From Marinomonas foliarum (GTDB taxonomy: Bacteria; Pseudomonadota; Gammaproteobacteria; Pseudomonadales; Marinomonadaceae), in NCBI RefSeq assembly GCF_003337275.1, contig NZ_QPJQ01000009.1:1-64000 (forward strand): DNA of 64,000 nt, given 5' to 3'. The position numbers and the translations under genes were made by a program. Positions 26,606 to 39,546 of the stretch are shown here, one piece after another. The notes below the pieces were generated by a model. The model made no database searches, had not been told where the DNA came from, and saw nothing but the letters and a program-made list of their open reading frames with translations. Position 1 is the stretch's first letter. Each line of letters opens with the position of its first letter.

Positions 26606-28147
26606 ATGGCAAAGCCAGACTTTCAGTTTGATTTAGAGGATGCGCTTAATCAGCCGCCAAAAGCAACGCTGAGGGATCCTTTTGGCTCGAAAGACACATC
26701 GGTTTACTTTGCGTCTGAAGAAGGCAATCAGCAATTGGCTTTGCTAGAACATTTAAGTCGTTACAGTAATTTGCTGTCTGTTGTGCAAGGCCCACAAGGC
26801 AGCGGTAAAAGTCGTTTTCTTATGGAGTTCGCGCGCCATCAAGACGACACAACCATTGTCAGCCATGTGAAAGGCACCATGTTAATGACGGCAGGCCAGT
26901 TGCTGCAGGCCATATATGCTGGATTTTCAGGCCACTTTACTCAGCCACCTAATGAAACTACTTTTGGACCTTTGCTTAAGTTCTCTCATGATTTAGAAGA
27001 AAAAGGCCAAGCGGCATTGGTATTAATTGATAATGCTCAAGAATTAAATACAGACGCTGTCAGCATGCTACTGGATATGATGTCTTTAGCGACAGACAAT
27101 CAAACGGTGCCGCATGTGGTGTTGTTTAGTGAGTATTCACTTTCTCGAAATCTAGACTCTTATCAAAGTTCTCGTTATGAACAATTAAGCCATTCTTTCA
27201 CGCTTGCCCCTTATTCACTGGAGCAAACGAAAGCCTATTTATTGCATCGTATTCGCGCGGTAAGCGGTGGCATTAACCTGCCCTTTAATGACAAGCAGGT
27301 GAAACAAATTTATCAAGAATCGAGTGGTTATCCTGGGCGAATAAATCAAGCGGCGCAGGCGTTAATGGGGAATGGTAATAAACCCGCGAAATCGGGTATG
27401 CGCTTCAATCTTGCTATGGGGTTCCCGTTAGCACATATGGCGCTCTTGTCTGTGGTGATGCTAGGTATTTTGGTTGCTGTGTTGTTTTCTGATAAGCCGG
27501 ATACATCAACTACTACTGCTGATAGAGCCAGTAATGTTATTCCTTTAAGCCCAAGGCAAGGTCAATCATCGGCGGAAACTATTGCTAGAATTGATGCTAT
27601 GCAGCGCAAAATCGGTCAAGAAGGTGATGTGGTTCTTCCACCGATTCCAACTAATTCATCGTTACCAGCCATTAGTACTTCGCGATCGTTGCCAGCGACA
27701 ACACCATCAATGACAAATAATGCCATTTCTACGGCACCGATTCGTTCAGAAGTACCTGAAGTGGAAGCGGCACCGCAAATCGAGGAGACGCCAGAAGTTG
27801 TCTCTCCGAGAGCTGAGCAGGCAAACCTGAAAGTTACCCAAGATCCTTTTGATAAGACGGAATGGTGGCTTTCTCAAAACCCAAATCGATACACATTGCA
27901 GCTACTGGGAACGCATAATAAGGGGACCGTTCAGGACTTTATTCGTGATCAAGGTGGCGTGGATGCGTTTGGGTACTTTAAATCGAAACATAATGGCAGG
28001 GACTGGTTTGTTGTAGTTTATGGTACGTATCGTAATCGCAGTGAAGCCATAGCGGGAGCCGAATCTCTTCCAAAAGATATCCGCGACCTCAATCCTTGGG
28101 CGAGAAGTGCTCGAGGCATTCAGGACGATATTAGGAAAGCTCAGTGA
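26606..28147 (+). CDS. damX: DamX-like AAA ATPase with SPOR domain
   Basis: A 513-residue protein. An N-terminal AAA/ExeA-like ATPase region has Walker A GPQGSGKSRF (about 61-70) and Walker B ALVLIDNAQ. A membrane helix lies near 272-292 (AHMALLSVVMLGILVAVLF), followed by a Ser/Thr/Pro-rich periplasmic linker and a C-terminal SPOR domain (from about 425, RYTLQLLGTHNKGTVQDF to WFVVVYGTYRNRSEA). DamX localises to the septal ring through its SPOR domain. The order aroK-aroB-damX is as in E. coli and Pseudomonas. Unlike many DamX proteins, the Walker motifs here are intact. Confidence 0.9.
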   Translation: MAKPDFQFDLEDALNQPPKATLRDPFGSKDTSVYFASEEGNQQLALLEHLSRYSNLLSVVQGPQGSGKSRFLMEFARHQDDTTIVSHVKGTMLMTAGQLLQAIYAGFSGHFTQPPNETTFGPLLKFSHDLEEKGQAALVLIDNAQELNTDAVSMLLDMMSLATDNQTVPHVVLFSEYSLSRNLDSYQSSRYEQLSHSFTLAPYSLEQTKAYLLHRIRAVSGGINLPFNDKQVKQIYQESSGYPGRINQAAQALMGNGNKPAKSGMRFNLAMGFPLAHMALLSVVMLGILVAVLFSDKPDTSTTTADRASNVIPLSPRQGQSSAETIARIDAMQRKIGQEGDVVLPPIPTNSSLPAISTSRSLPATTPSMTNNAISTAPIRSEVPEVEAAPQIEETPEVVSPRAEQANLKVTQDPFDKTEWWLSQNPNRYTLQLLGTHNKGTVQDFIRDQGGVDAFGYFKSKHNGRDWFVVVYGTYRNRSEAIAGAESLPKDIRDLNPWARSARGIQDDIRKAQ

Positions 28148-28166
28148 TATCGACTGAGTGAAGTAT

Positions 28167-28190
28167 AAAACGCCGTATAAATGGCGTTTT
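28167..28190 (+). terminator. Terminator after the DamX-like gene
   Basis: Stem AAAACGCC (28167-28174) / GGCGTTTT (28183-28190). The T tract is short, so efficiency is uncertain. Confidence 0.65.
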
Positions 28191-28197
28191 GTGACGC

Positions 28198-28556
28198 TTT
28201 TGTATAGTCATTATCTAAATTTAGTAAAAATCACTGTAATCCTCTGAAAAACTTGAATGAACAGTGGAATTTTCTGTTTGCAAAAACTCCCACCATAGAT
28301 AATTCTCTAAGTCGCCGCTATTTGACGCTAAAACCCCTATAAAAACCGTCTAAATAACATAAAGCAGGGCAGTGCTAGTTTGAGTAGTGCTCTTTGTCAG
28401 GGTAGTATGATCGTCCATTTCGGTGGTGTTTTGGGTAGATGATAGTCATTCTCGAAGCGAAAGCATTCGCGCTTTTTCTTTTTAACCCAGCCACTTGATA
28501 ATCGAATTAATATCTAATCTTTATTATTTTTACGTTTCAACTGTGGGAGTTGGTGT
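28198..28556 (+). promoter_or_regulatory. gltB upstream region with a leader hairpin
   Basis: About 360 bp with no credible ORF. It should contain the gltBD promoter. At 28455-28474 AAGCGAA pairs with TTCGC-g-CTT around an AGCA loop, and the T-rich stretch TTTTTCTTTTT runs to 28483, about 75 nt before the gltB ATG. This has the form of an intrinsic terminator within the leader, so transcription attenuation is possible. The gltB RBS GGGAG is at 28545. Confidence 0.45.
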
Positions 28557-31500
28557 ATGAATGCAGGCCTTTATCGTCCTGGCGAGTTCAAAGACAACTG
28601 TGGCTTTGGCTTAATTGCACATATGGAAGGCAATACCAGCCATGAATTACTTAAGACAGCCATTGAATCTTTGACATGTATGACACACCGTGGCGGTATC
28701 GCTGCAGATGGTAAAACAGGTGACGGCTGTGGTCTTCTTATCCAGAAGCCGGATCTATTTTTACGTGGTGAAGCACACGCTTTATTTAATCACACCTTGT
28801 CTGACCTTTACGGTATTGGCATGGTGTTTCTTGATCAAGATGAAACATTAGCTAGCGAACAGCGTGAAACCTTAACAAAAAAACTGACTGACGAAGGGTT
28901 GAATGTTGTGGGTTGGCGTGAAGTGCCAATCGATGCATCTTGTCTTGGTGTTATCGCGATGGATTGCTTGCCTCGTATTGAGCAAGTCTTTGTCGACAGC
29001 AACCGTATGGATGCTCGTACCTTTGCAACACGTTTGTTTGTTGCTCGTCGTCAAGCTGAAATCGCGTTGGCAGAATACGAAAACTTCTACATTTGTTCTT
29101 TGTCTGACAAAGTGTTGGCATACAAAGGCCTGATGATGCCAGTGGATTTGCCCTTCTTTTATAAAGATTTGGGCAACGAAAAAATGCAAACAGCGATTTG
29201 TGTTTTCCACCAACGCTTTTCTACTAATACGCTTCCTAAGTGGCCATTGGCTCAACCGTTCCGCATGTTGGCGCATAACGGTGAGATCAATACCATTGAA
29301 GGTAACCGCAATTGGGCGTTGGCTCGAACTAGCAAATTGCGTACACCATTGATTCCAGAGCTACAAGATCTTCAGCCTTTGGTTAACTTAACGGGTTCCG
29401 ATTCTTCTTCCATGGATAACATGTTGGAAGTCTTGGTAACGGGTGGCGTAGATATTTTCCGTGCGGCGCGTTTGATCATTCCACCAGCGTGGCAGAACGT
29501 TGAAAACATGGATCCAGAGTTACGTGCTTTCTATCAGTACAACTCCATGCACATGGATCCTTGGGATGGCCCAGCAGGCTTGGTAATGACCGATGGTCGT
29601 CATGCTATTTGTATGCTTGACCGTAACGGTTTGCGTCCTGCGCGTTGGGTTATCACTAAAAATGGCTTTATTACGCTTGCTTCTGAAGTCGGTACTTATG
29701 GCTACAAATCAGAAGACGTTGTGTCGAAAGGCCGTGTTGGTCCTGGACAAATGTTGGTAATCGACACTCAAAACGGCAAGGTGCTGCACACGGATGACAT
29801 TGACAATCGCCTTAAATCCATGCACCCATATAAAAAATGGTTGAAGCAGGAAGCGATTCGCATCGAATCTTTGTTGGAAGAATCGTCTCTTGAGTTTGAA
29901 CCTTTCACTAAAGAAGAAATGTCCACTTATCAAAAGATGTTCCAAGTGTCTTTTGAAGAACGAGAGCAAATCTTCCGCCCTTTAGCTGAAAGCGGTCATG
30001 AAGCCGTTGGTTCTATGGGTGATGACACGCCGATGGCCGTTATGTCTAGCCAAACTCGCCCAGTGACAGATTATTTCCGTCAGAAGTTTGCACAGGTGAC
30101 CAACCCACCAATTGATCCACTACGTGAATCTGTGGTGATGTCGTTGGAAACGTGCATCGGTGTAGAGCGAAATTTATTTGAAGAAACGCCAAAACACGCC
30201 AATCGAATTATCTTGTCTTCACCTGTATTGTCACCACGCAAATACAGCCGTTTGTTGGCATTAGATGATCACCGTTTCCGTTTGGTTCGTGTGAATACAA
30301 ATTACAATCCTGAAAAAGTTTCCCTTGAGCAAGCGATTAAAGACTTGCAAGTAAAAGCGGAAGAGGTGGTACGTAATGGCGCAGTTATCTTGGTCTTGAC
30401 GGATCGTGATATCGAAAAAGGCCACTTGCCTATCCCTGCACCAATGGCAGTGGGTGCTGTGCACCATCATTTGTCTAAGCAAGGTTTGCGTTGCGATTCA
30501 AATATCATTGCAGACACAGGTTTTGCTCGTGATCCTCATCAGTTTGCTGTGTTGTTAGGTTTTGGTGCGACAGCGGTTTATCCATACCTTTCTTATCGTT
30601 TGATTAACGACATGGTCGATAAAGGCGAAGTTTTGGGTGATCCAATTGCTTGCCACGTTAAATACCGTAAAGGTATTAACAAGGGCTTGATGAAGATCAT
30701 CTCTAAAATGGGTATTTCGACGATCGCTTCCTATCGTGGTGCGCAGTTATTTGAAGCCGTAGGTTTGGATACGAAAGTGGTCGACCTATGCTTTAAAGGC
30801 GTTCCAAGTCGAATTAAAGGTGCGCGTTTTGAAGATTTCCAAAAGGATCAAGAATCCATCGCGAATAATGCATGGAAATTGCGCAAACCAATTCAGCAGG
30901 GCGGTTATCTAAAATACGTCCACGAAGCGGAATATCATGCCTTTAACCCAGATGTCGTGCGTAACTTGCAAGTCGCCGTAGGCAGCGGTCGCTTTGAAGA
31001 TTTTACCAAATACACCGATCTAGTGAACAATCGTCCTGCGTCTATGTTGCGTGACTTGTTTACTTTATCTGATAAAGCGAAAGCCATTGCGTTGGACGAC
31101 GTTGAATCTATTGAGGCTATTCTTCCTCGTTTCGATTCTGCCGGTATGTCCTTGGGGGCCTTGTCACCAGAAGCACATGAAGCGCTAGCGCAAGCGATGA
31201 ATGAATTAGGCTGTCGTTCTAACTCTGGAGAGGGTGGTGAAGACCCTGCTCGTCACGGTACTGAGCGTCGCTCTAAGATCAAGCAAATCGCCTCTGGCCG
31301 CTTTGGTGTGACTCCAGAGTATTTGGTTAACGCTGAAGTGCTACAGATTAAAGTGGCACAAGGTGCGAAACCGGGTGAAGGTGGTCAGCTACCAGGTGGT
31401 AAAGTAAACGGCTTAATTGCTCGTCTACGCTATGCGGTTCCTGGTGTTACCTTGATTTCACCACCACCGCATCACGATATCTACTCGATTGAAGATTTGG

Positions 31501-33008
31501 CTCAGCTGATTTTCGATTTGAAACAAGTTAACCCAGACGCTTTGGTGTCGGTGAAACTGGTTTCTGAGCCGGGTGTTGGCACAATCGCTGCGGGTGTAGC
31601 GAAAGCTTACGCGGATTTGATTACCATCTCTGGTTATGACGGTGGTACAGCCGCGTCGCCAATTACGTCAATTCGCCATGCGGGTTCTCCTTGGGAATTA
31701 GGTTTAGCAGAAGCACAACAAGCGCTTCGTTCTAACGATCTTCGCGGCAAAATTCGCCTGCAAACTGACGGTGGTCTAAAAACTGGTCTGGATGTTGTGA
31801 AAGCGGCAATTCTTGGCGCAGAGAGCTTTGGCTTTGGTACGACACCAATGGTTGCCATGGGTTGTAAGTTCTTGCGTATTTGCCACTTGAACAACTGTGC
31901 TACGGGCGTGGCGACTCAGGATCAAATGCTGCGCGATGAGCACTTCATCGGCACCGTTGAAATGATCAAGAACTTCTTCTGCTTTATGGCAGAAGACACA
32001 CGTCAATGGCTAGCTAAATTGGGTGTGGCTCGTCTACAAGATTTGATCGGTCGTACTGATCTACTGGCTATTTTGCCAGGTGAAACGGACAAGCAACGCA
32101 GCTTAGATCTATCTCCAATTTTGCAAAACGATCTGATTCCTGCTGACAAAGCACAATACTGCAACTCGCCGTTTAACCCTCCACACGATAAAGGTCTGCT
32201 GGCTTTGAAAATGTGGGATGCAGTGAAAGACGTAGTGGAAGAAAAAGAAGGCGGTGAGTTTGCCTTTGACGTAACCAACTGTGACCGTTCTATCGGTGCG
32301 CGTTTGTCTGGTGAAATTGCGAAACGCTATGGCAACCAAGGCATGTCTGATGTGCCACTAACATTGAAATTGACTGGTACTGCAGGTCAGAGCTTCGGTG
32401 TATGGAACGCTGGTGGTTTGAATATGTACCTAGAGGGTGATGCTAACGACTATGTTGGTAAAGGTATGACTGGTGGTAAGTTGGTTATTCGCTCTCCGAA
32501 AGGCTCAATGTTCAAATCGCAAGACTCTGCCATTATCGGTAACACCTGTTTGTACGGTGCGACGGGCGGTAAATTGTTTGCAGCTGGTACGGCTGGTGAG
32601 CGTTTTGCGGTACGTAACTCTGGTACGCATACGGTTATAGAAGGCGCTGGCGACCACTGCTGTGAATACATGACTGGCGGTATGGTGACAGTACTTGGTA
32701 ATACGGGTTACAACTTTGGTGCGGGTATGACAGGCGGTTTCGCTTATGTACTCGATTTGGATCGTACCTTCGTAGATAAATACAATCACGAATTGGTGGA
32801 AATTCACCGTATCGGTACGGAATTAACGGAAGAGTATCGTTCACACCTTCGCTCTGTGATCGAAGAATATGTCCGAGAAACTAACAGCGAATGGGGCCAA
32901 GAGATCTTAGAGAACTTCTACGACTACATTGGCAAGTTCTGGCTAGTGAAACCAAAAGCCGCCAGTTTAGGTGCGCTATTGGCTAACACTCGTCAACGTC
33001 CGGAATAA
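28557..33008 (+). CDS. gltB: Glutamate synthase (NADPH) large subunit
   Basis: A 1483-residue iron-sulfur flavoprotein. It transfers the amide of glutamine to 2-oxoglutarate, giving two glutamates. The class II glutaminase nucleophile is C15 in KDNCGFGL, exposed after removal of a short propeptide. The central domain precedes the FMN-binding synthase domain ([20 protein letters not shown]). The [3Fe-4S] cysteines are in [16 protein letters not shown]. The C-terminal GXGXG beta-helix repeats ([31 protein letters not shown]) complete the protein. It is in an operon with gltD, 118 bp downstream. Confidence 0.98.
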   Translation: MNAGLYRPGEFKDNCGFGLIAHMEGNTSHELLKTAIESLTCMTHRGGIAADGKTGDGCGLLIQKPDLFLRGEAHALFNHTLSDLYGIGMVFLDQDETLASEQRETLTKKLTDEGLNVVGWREVPIDASCLGVIAMDCLPRIEQVFVDSNRMDARTFATRLFVARRQAEIALAEYENFYICSLSDKVLAYKGLMMPVDLPFFYKDLGNEKMQTAICVFHQRFSTNTLPKWPLAQPFRMLAHNGEINTIEGNRNWALARTSKLRTPLIPELQDLQPLVNLTGSDSSSMDNMLEVLVTGGVDIFRAARLIIPPAWQNVENMDPELRAFYQYNSMHMDPWDGPAGLVMTDGRHAICMLDRNGLRPARWVITKNGFITLASEVGTYGYKSEDVVSKGRVGPGQMLVIDTQNGKVLHTDDIDNRLKSMHPYKKWLKQEAIRIESLLEESSLEFEPFTKEEMSTYQKMFQVSFEEREQIFRPLAESGHEAVGSMGDDTPMAVMSSQTRPVTDYFRQKFAQVTNPPIDPLRESVVMSLETCIGVERNLFEETPKHANRIILSSPVLSPRKYSRLLALDDHRFRLVRVNTNYNPEKVSLEQAIKDLQVKAEEVVRNGAVILVLTDRDIEKGHLPIPAPMAVGAVHHHLSKQGLRCDSNIIADTGFARDPHQFAVLLGFGATAVYPYLSYRLINDMVDKGEVLGDPIACHVKYRKGINKGLMKIISKMGISTIASYRGAQLFEAVGLDTKVVDLCFKGVPSRIKGARFEDFQKDQESIANNAWKLRKPIQQGGYLKYVHEAEYHAFNPDVVRNLQVAVGSGRFEDFTKYTDLVNNRPASMLRDLFTLSDKAKAIALDDVESIEAILPRFDSAGMSLGALSPEAHEALAQAMNELGCRSNSGEGGEDPARHGTERRSKIKQIASGRFGVTPEYLVNAEVLQIKVAQGAKPGEGGQLPGGKVNGLIARLRYAVPGVTLISPPPHHDIYSIEDLAQLIFDLKQVNPDALVSVKLVSEPGVGTIAAGVAKAYADLITISGYDGGTAASPITSIRHAGSPWELGLAEAQQALRSNDLRGKIRLQTDGGLKTGLDVVKAAILGAESFGFGTTPMVAMGCKFLRICHLNNCATGVATQDQMLRDEHFIGTVEMIKNFFCFMAEDTRQWLAKLGVARLQDLIGRTDLLAILPGETDKQRSLDLSPILQNDLIPADKAQYCNSPFNPPHDKGLLALKMWDAVKDVVEEKEGGEFAFDVTNCDRSIGARLSGEIAKRYGNQGMSDVPLTLKLTGTAGQSFGVWNAGGLNMYLEGDANDYVGKGMTGGKLVIRSPKGSMFKSQDSAIIGNTCLYGATGGKLFAAGTAGERFAVRNSGTHTVIEGAGDHCCEYMTGGMVTVLGNTGYNFGAGMTGGFAYVLDLDRTFVDKYNHELVEIHRIGTELTEEYRSHLRSVIEEYVRETNSEWGQEILENFYDYIGKFWLVKPKAASLGALLANTRQRPE

Positions 33009-33120
33009 AACACGCTGTTATAGCGCTTGGTTTGTAATGAAACGAACCAAGCGTTGTGAATGAATCAGTCTGACCCATTTGAGAGAAGCGCCGCTTGTTT
33101 ACAGGCGGCCGAGGAGATAG

Positions 33121-34548
<1,428 letters not shown>

Positions 34549-34581
34549 TCACAAGGCCGCTAACTTGTGGAGTTGTGAGTT

Positions 34582-34615
34582 AAAGCGCCAATCAGATTTC
34601 GTCTGGTTGGCGTTT
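34582..34615 (+). terminator. gltBD terminator
   Basis: Stem of GCGCCAATCAGA (34585-34596) with TCTGGTTGGCGT (34601-34612, containing wobble pairs), followed by TTTTTG. Confidence 0.8.
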
Positions 34616-34700
34616 TTGTTTTGGTGATTTGTTAGTTGAATCGATCCAAATCTCGCTCCGTGTCGTATGAACTTTATCAACTCACAACAACAGGCTATTT

Positions 34701-34871
34701 ATGTTTTCTTTTCTTAAGTCCGACCCGATTAAAAAACTCGATAAAGAATATGGTGAGTTACTAGAAAAAGCCATGCAAGCCCAACGCAGTGGCGACATCC
34801 GACTTTATTCAGAACTGACGGAGCAAGCCGAAGCGGTGAAAGCGAAAATAGACGAAGCTAGGTCAGCATAA
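34701..34871 (+). CDS. DUF6435-like small protein
   Basis: A 56-residue ORF, MFSFLKSDPIKKLDKEYGEL at its start and ending in DEARSA. It is charged, predicted to be one long helix or helical hairpin, and rich in Lys and Glu. It resembles a widespread small protein family of proteobacteria with the N-terminus MFSFLKSDP and the phrase AMQAQRSGDI; function is unknown. The strong terminator just downstream (34882-34917) supports it being a real, separately transcribed gene. There is no canonical RBS close to the ATG. Confidence 0.8.
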   Translation: MFSFLKSDPIKKLDKEYGELLEKAMQAQRSGDIRLYSELTEQAEAVKAKIDEARSA

Positions 34872-34881
34872 AAGGAATCAA

Positions 34882-34917
34882 AAAAACGCGGTGCCATGTT
34901 AGTGGCGCCGCGTTTTT
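34882..34917. terminator. Bidirectional terminator between the DUF6435 gene and the Kef-type antiporter
   Basis: Stem AAAAACGCGG (34882-34891) / CCGCGTTTTT (34908-34917), with extra inner pairing GCCA / TGGC. A and T runs on the two sides suit both converging genes. Confidence 0.9.
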
Positions 34918-34959
34918 AATTATAGTGCATAAATTGTGAGCGCTTGGCTCTTTTTAAGA

Positions 34960-36546
34960 TTAAGACGGTGTAGCGTTGTCCATTGGACGAACCAGCGCCA
35001 AACTCTCTTCCGCAAACCCTGTACCGGCTTCGGTATAGAAGTTGAAGACGTTGTCTATGCCGCTGTTGATGAGGATCTCTCTTTCATCCTGGTAACGTGC
35101 TATGGCTGCGATTTGGCCTGTGTAGTTGGCTTTACGTAGCTGTATGGCGACATTGGTGGTGTCTTCTGCTGCTGGTAGAGCAAGCAATACTAAATCAATG
35201 CGAGAAGTGTCCAAGCGCTCCCATAAGTCGGCGTCTTCACCGTCTCCGTAGAAGACGTTTTCTTGGTCGGCTTGCATTTGGTTAATACGGTTCCGATCGG
35301 CATCCATGCCGGCAACAGTATCTCCCACAAAACCTTTCAACGACTCGAATGCCCCGCGTCCAACTCGACCTAAACCTACCACCAAAATATCGCTGTTTAC
35401 CGGTTGCACGAAGCGGTCTTCAGGTAAGCAGTCTGCACTTTCAAACCGGCGAATGACGTCTTTGTTTTTACGGTACATGCGATGAACGTTGCGATACAGA
35501 ACGCTGGTGATGACGAAAGAGAACGAAACGGCGAGAGCCAAAACAACCAGCCATTCTTTTTCTAACCAGCCGTTCGCCACACTCAGAGCAACGACAATGA
35601 GGCCAAATTCGCTGTAGTTAGACAGAATCATTGACGATAGGAAAGAGGTTCGGCCGCGTAATTTCATCTTGGTTAACAAGATAAAGAAGAGCGCAAATTT
35701 CACTAAGATGACTAAGGTGAGAATCAAGCTCATGCCGATCATGCTTAATGTTGGTAGGGCGGTAAAACCAATGGATAAAAAGAAGCCAATTAAGAACAAG
35801 TCTTTGAAGTTCATTAGGGACTTATTGAGCTCGGCGGCTTTAGAATGAGAAGCTAATAGAATGCCGAAAATCAGCGCGCCTAAATCGCCCTTAACGCCCA
35901 CCAAGTAGAATAGCTCGTAGCCACCTAGCGCAAGAAACAGTCCTGTTAATGGAAGCATTTCGCCATGACCTGCCTTGTCGACGATCTTGTTAATAATAGG
36001 TCGAACCAGCAGTAGACCAAATAATCCAAGCGCCCAGATAGACGGAACCTTACCTGTGGCTGCGACAAGGAAAATAACCGCCACTATGTCCTGCATTACC
36101 AAAATGCCAAGAGACAATTGTCCGTGACGTGTTTTTAATTCGCTACTTTCCTCTAAGAGCTTCATGACACAAACAGTACTGGAGAAGCTGAGCGCAAAAC
36201 CAATAAGCGCCGCGGTTTTGAAATCCAGCACGCCAAAGTAGGGCAGACTTAATGTGCCAAGTAGTAAGGCTATACCGGCAAACATTATGGTGCTTATGCC
36301 CATATGACTAAGTGTCGATGCCCAGACTTCTCGTTTTAAAAGATCCTTAACATGTAATTTCAAGCCGATGCTAAACAGCATCAGGGTAATGCCAATGTTG
36401 GCAAGAGAATCCAGAGTATTGCTTGGCTCTAATCCTGCGTAATTAAGTAGAAAGCCAGCCAACAAGAAACCTATTAGTGGCGGTAAATTGATTAACTTGA
36501 CAGCCAGTCCGCAGGCGAATGCGAATAAGATCCAAATGAATTCCAT
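34960..36546 (-). CDS. Kef-type (CPA2) monovalent cation:proton antiporter with RCK_N domain
   Basis: A 528-residue protein. The first 390 residues or so form a Na+/H+-exchanger fold with about 12 helices (starting FIWILFAFACGLAVKLINLP). The C-terminal RCK_N/TrkA-N Rossmann domain has the nucleotide-binding motif ILVVGLGRVGRGAFESL. The C-terminal RCK domain of KefB/KefC is absent, so it is shorter than the roughly 600-residue KefC. It likely moves K+ or Na+ against protons under nucleotide control. No KefF/G ancillary flavoprotein gene is adjacent. Confidence 0.88.
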   Translation of the reverse strand: MEFIWILFAFACGLAVKLINLPPLIGFLLAGFLLNYAGLEPSNTLDSLANIGITLMLFSIGLKLHVKDLLKREVWASTLSHMGISTIMFAGIALLLGTLSLPYFGVLDFKTAALIGFALSFSSTVCVMKLLEESSELKTRHGQLSLGILVMQDIVAVIFLVAATGKVPSIWALGLFGLLLVRPIINKIVDKAGHGEMLPLTGLFLALGGYELFYLVGVKGDLGALIFGILLASHSKAAELNKSLMNFKDLFLIGFFLSIGFTALPTLSMIGMSLILTLVILVKFALFFILLTKMKLRGRTSFLSSMILSNYSEFGLIVVALSVANGWLEKEWLVVLALAVSFSFVITSVLYRNVHRMYRKNKDVIRRFESADCLPEDRFVQPVNSDILVVGLGRVGRGAFESLKGFVGDTVAGMDADRNRINQMQADQENVFYGDGEDADLWERLDTSRIDLVLLALPAAEDTTNVAIQLRKANYTGQIAAIARYQDEREILINSGIDNVFNFYTEAGTGFAEESLALVRPMDNATPS

Positions 36547-36656
36547 AGATTCCTACTGATATCCAGAGTGGTAAAGGGGAATTTTATCATACGGAATTTG
36601 TTTAAGCCGCGCAGCACGTAATGTAGAAATTACTGATTCTTGCCTAATAAAATCGC

Positions 36657-36672
36657 ATATCAAAAATGATAT
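36657..36672. promoter_or_regulatory. Palindromic operator candidate upstream of chvE-like gene
   Basis: ATATCA-AAAA-TGATAT, a perfect 6-4-6 palindrome about 160 bp before the sugar-binding protein gene, in the shared region with the divergent Kef-type gene. It could be a regulator site for the sugar operon, for example for the LysR protein at 46054. No other notable structure was seen in this 287-bp gap. Confidence 0.4.
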
Positions 36673-36833
36673 ACAAACAAACATTTATTCTATTTGATTG
36701 GTATGTTTATTTTGCCTACTCTGGATGATAGGTTTTTTAAGACCTGATTGGCTCGAAAAAATAATCATAAAAATCTACGGCCACTGACGCTTGTTCCTTA
36801 TGGTACTTGCCTTGGCTGTAACAGGAGAAGCTA

Positions 36834-37895
36834 ATGAACTATCTAAAAAATGCCATTGCTGGTTTAGTACTGGGTGCCACTGCACTAAGCTCTGCGAGCG
36901 CCTTGGCTGCTGAGGGTTATGTGGGTATTGCTATGCCAACTAAGTCTTCTGCTCGTTGGATCACTGATGGTGATTCCATGGTGCAACTCTTCAAAGATGC
37001 AGGTTATAAAGTCGATCTGCAATATGCAGAAGATGAAATCCCTAACCAACTCTCTCAAATTGAAAATATGATCGTAAAAGGCGTCGACGTCCTTGTCATC
37101 GCTGCGATTGATGGCACGACTCTGTCTAATGCGCTAGAAAATGCGGATGCCGCTGGCATTAAAGTTATTTCTTATGACCGTCTGATCAAAAACAGCCCTT
37201 ATGTTAGTTACTACGCGACATTTGATAATTTCAAAGTGGGTGTGTTGCAGGCTAAGTCATTAGTGAGTGGTATGGAAAAACGCGGTCAAGGTCCTTACAA
37301 CGTTGAATTGTTCGGCGGCTCTCCTGACGATAACAATGCTTATTTCTTCTATAACGGCGCCATGTCTGTACTTCAGCCAATGATTGATTCTGGCAAAGTG
37401 AATATTGTCTCAGGTCAAATGGGCATGGATACAGTCGGTACACTACGTTGGGACGGTGCAACTGCTCAAGCGCGTATGGATAACTTACTGTCTGCCCATT
37501 ACACAACCAAACGTGTAGATGGTGTATTGTCACCATATGACGGTATTTCTATCGGTATTCTGTCATCCCTTAAAGGTGTCGGTTACGGTTCTGGCAATCT
37601 AAAAATGCCAATTGTTACTGGTCAGGATGCGGAAGTGCAATCAGTGAAATCCATTATTTCCGGTGAGCAGTATTCTACTGTTTTCAAAGATACTCGTGAG
37701 TTAGCCAATGTGACTGTTGGCATGGTGCAAGCGGTGTTAAATGATGCGAAGCCTCAAATCAATGACACGACAACTTACGACAATGGTATCAAGGTAATTC
37801 CTAGCTATTTGCTTGAGCCAGTAACAGTAGACAAATCCAATTGGCAAGATGTGCTATTGGGTAGTGGCTACTATACGAAGTCTCAGGTCGAATAA
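36834..37895 (+). CDS. chvE: ChvE-family monosaccharide-binding periplasmic protein
   Basis: A 353-residue ABC substrate-binding protein with a signal peptide ending ASALA-AEG. The Peripla_BP_4 fold contains [14 protein letters not shown] near the mature N-terminus and [14 protein letters not shown], closely like Agrobacterium ChvE, which binds glucose, galactose, arabinose and xylose. It is first in an operon with the gguA-like ATPase and gguB-like permease. A stable hairpin follows it (37933-37981) and probably lets it be made in excess over the membrane components. Confidence 0.92.
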   Translation: MNYLKNAIAGLVLGATALSSASALAAEGYVGIAMPTKSSARWITDGDSMVQLFKDAGYKVDLQYAEDEIPNQLSQIENMIVKGVDVLVIAAIDGTTLSNALENADAAGIKVISYDRLIKNSPYVSYYATFDNFKVGVLQAKSLVSGMEKRGQGPYNVELFGGSPDDNNAYFFYNGAMSVLQPMIDSGKVNIVSGQMGMDTVGTLRWDGATAQARMDNLLSAHYTTKRVDGVLSPYDGISIGILSSLKGVGYGSGNLKMPIVTGQDAEVQSVKSIISGEQYSTVFKDTRELANVTVGMVQAVLNDAKPQINDTTTYDNGIKVIPSYLLEPVTVDKSNWQDVLLGSGYYTKSQVE

Positions 37896-37932
37896 GCGCA
37901 CGATTAGTATCCTAATTCAACAATAATAAATC

Positions 37933-37981
37933 AGCGAGTGCGTTATTGATCGTGAATCAATACGGTCAGGACGCGCTCGCT
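37933..37981 (+). promoter_or_regulatory. Nested stem-loop between chvE-like and gguA-like genes
   Basis: Outer stem AGCGAGTGCG (37933-37942) / CGCGCTCGCT (37972-37981), 10 bp with one G-U. Inner stem TATTGAT / ATCAATA around 37944-37962. There is no T run. Such structures after binding-protein genes commonly protect the upstream message from 3' exonucleases. Confidence 0.6.
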
Positions 37982-37994
37982 AATGGGATGTTTT

Positions 37995-39533
37995 ATGGAA
38001 AATATTATTTTGGAAATGCGCAGCATTACCAAGACGTTTCCTGGAGTAAAAGCCCTCGACGCTGTGAACCTGAAAGTTCGTGCTGGCGAGATCCATGCCT
38101 TAGTGGGTGAAAATGGCGCGGGTAAATCGACTCTCATGAAAGTGCTGAGTGGCGTTTATCCACATGGAAGTTATGAAGGCGATATTCTGTTTAACGATGA
38201 AACCGTTGCATTTACTGGCATAACGGACAGCGAAGAGAAAGGCATCATCATTATTCACCAAGAGCTAGCGCTCGTGCCGCTTTTATCGATCGCTGAGAAT
38301 CTATTTTTAGGTAATGAGAATGTTGAAGGTGGCGTCATCAATTGGCCAAAAACCTATTCTCGTACACAAGAGTTATTAGCAAAAGTTGGTTTAAGAGAGT
38401 CTCCCTCCACTTTAGTTGGGCAATTAGGTGTAGGCAAGCAGCAACTTGTTGAGATTGCCAAGGCCCTTGCTAAAGATGTGAAGTTGTTGATTCTGGATGA
38501 GCCAACGGCTGCGCTGCAAGAGAACGACAGCGCTAAGCTGCTTGATCTATTGCTGGAATTTAAAGCTCAGGGTATTTCCTCCATCCTGATTACCCACAAA
38601 TTAAATGAAATCAGCCGTGTAGCAGACAGTATCACAGTCATCCGTGACGGTGCCTCAGTCTCCACGTTAGATTGTCGTGCGCAAAGCATCAGTGAAGAAG
38701 ACATTATTCGCGACATGGTTGGCCGCGATATGGCACACCGCTACCCAGCAAGAAAGAACCCGACCGAAGAAGGTCACTTAGGGAAAACCTTGTTGGAGGT
38801 CAGCAATTGGAATGTTTGGCATCCTGAAGCAGTAGACCGTCAAATAATTCATGACATCGCCTTCAATGTGCATGCCGGTGAAATTGTTGGTATTGCGGGC
38901 TTGATGGGATCGGGTCGAACAGAATTAGCAATGAGCCTATTTGGACAAAGTTACGGTAAAAATGTCCAAGGTGAAGTGCGCTTACGTGGCGACGTCGCCG
39001 ATTTATCCACGGTACCTAAAGCGATAAAAAGTGGTTTGGCGTACGTAACGGAAGACCGTAAAGAATTGGGTTTGATTCTTGAAGAAACTATTCAAACCAA
39101 TACCACCTTAGCAAACCTAGATCGTGTGTCCTCAAAAGGCGTGATTGATGAAAACATCGAGCGCCAAGTGTCTGAAGATTACCGCAAAGCTCTCAATATT
39201 CGTACACCAAGTGTGTTCCAGAAAGTGATGAACTTGTCTGGGGGTAATCAACAAAAAGTGGTGTTGAGTAAGTGGCTTTATTCCCAGCCAGATGTGCTGA
39301 TTCTGGACGAACCAACTCGCGGTATTGACGTGGGTGCCAAATTTGAAATCTACAGCATCATCAATGAGCTTGCCGATGATGGCAAAGGTGTGGTGATGAT
39401 TTCTTCAGAGATGCCAGAGTTACTTGGCATGTGTGATCGTATTTATGTGATGAACGAGGGCCGTTTTGTTGGTGAGTTAGACAAAACGAATGCGAGCCAA
39501 GAAAAAATCATGTCAATGATAGTGAAAGCGTAA
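37995..39533 (+). CDS. gguA: GguA-like sugar ABC transporter ATPase (tandem domains)
   Basis: A 512-residue protein with two ABC domains. The first has Walker [10 protein letters not shown], the signature LGVGKQQL and Walker [12 protein letters not shown]. The second has the degenerate Walker A-like GLMGSGRTE, signature LSGGNQQK and [11 protein letters not shown]. This is the CUT2 class that powers monosaccharide import. The N-terminus [17 protein letters not shown] matches GguA/MmsA. I chose the ATG at 37995; an ATG four codons upstream (37983) is also in frame. Confidence 0.94.
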   Translation: MENIILEMRSITKTFPGVKALDAVNLKVRAGEIHALVGENGAGKSTLMKVLSGVYPHGSYEGDILFNDETVAFTGITDSEEKGIIIIHQELALVPLLSIAENLFLGNENVEGGVINWPKTYSRTQELLAKVGLRESPSTLVGQLGVGKQQLVEIAKALAKDVKLLILDEPTAALQENDSAKLLDLLLEFKAQGISSILITHKLNEISRVADSITVIRDGASVSTLDCRAQSISEEDIIRDMVGRDMAHRYPARKNPTEEGHLGKTLLEVSNWNVWHPEAVDRQIIHDIAFNVHAGEIVGIAGLMGSGRTELAMSLFGQSYGKNVQGEVRLRGDVADLSTVPKAIKSGLAYVTEDRKELGLILEETIQTNTTLANLDRVSSKGVIDENIERQVSEDYRKALNIRTPSVFQKVMNLSGGNQQKVVLSKWLYSQPDVLILDEPTRGIDVGAKFEIYSIINELADDGKGVVMISSEMPELLGMCDRIYVMNEGRFVGELDKTNASQEKIMSMIVKA

Positions 39534-39546
39534 CGGAGTAATAATA

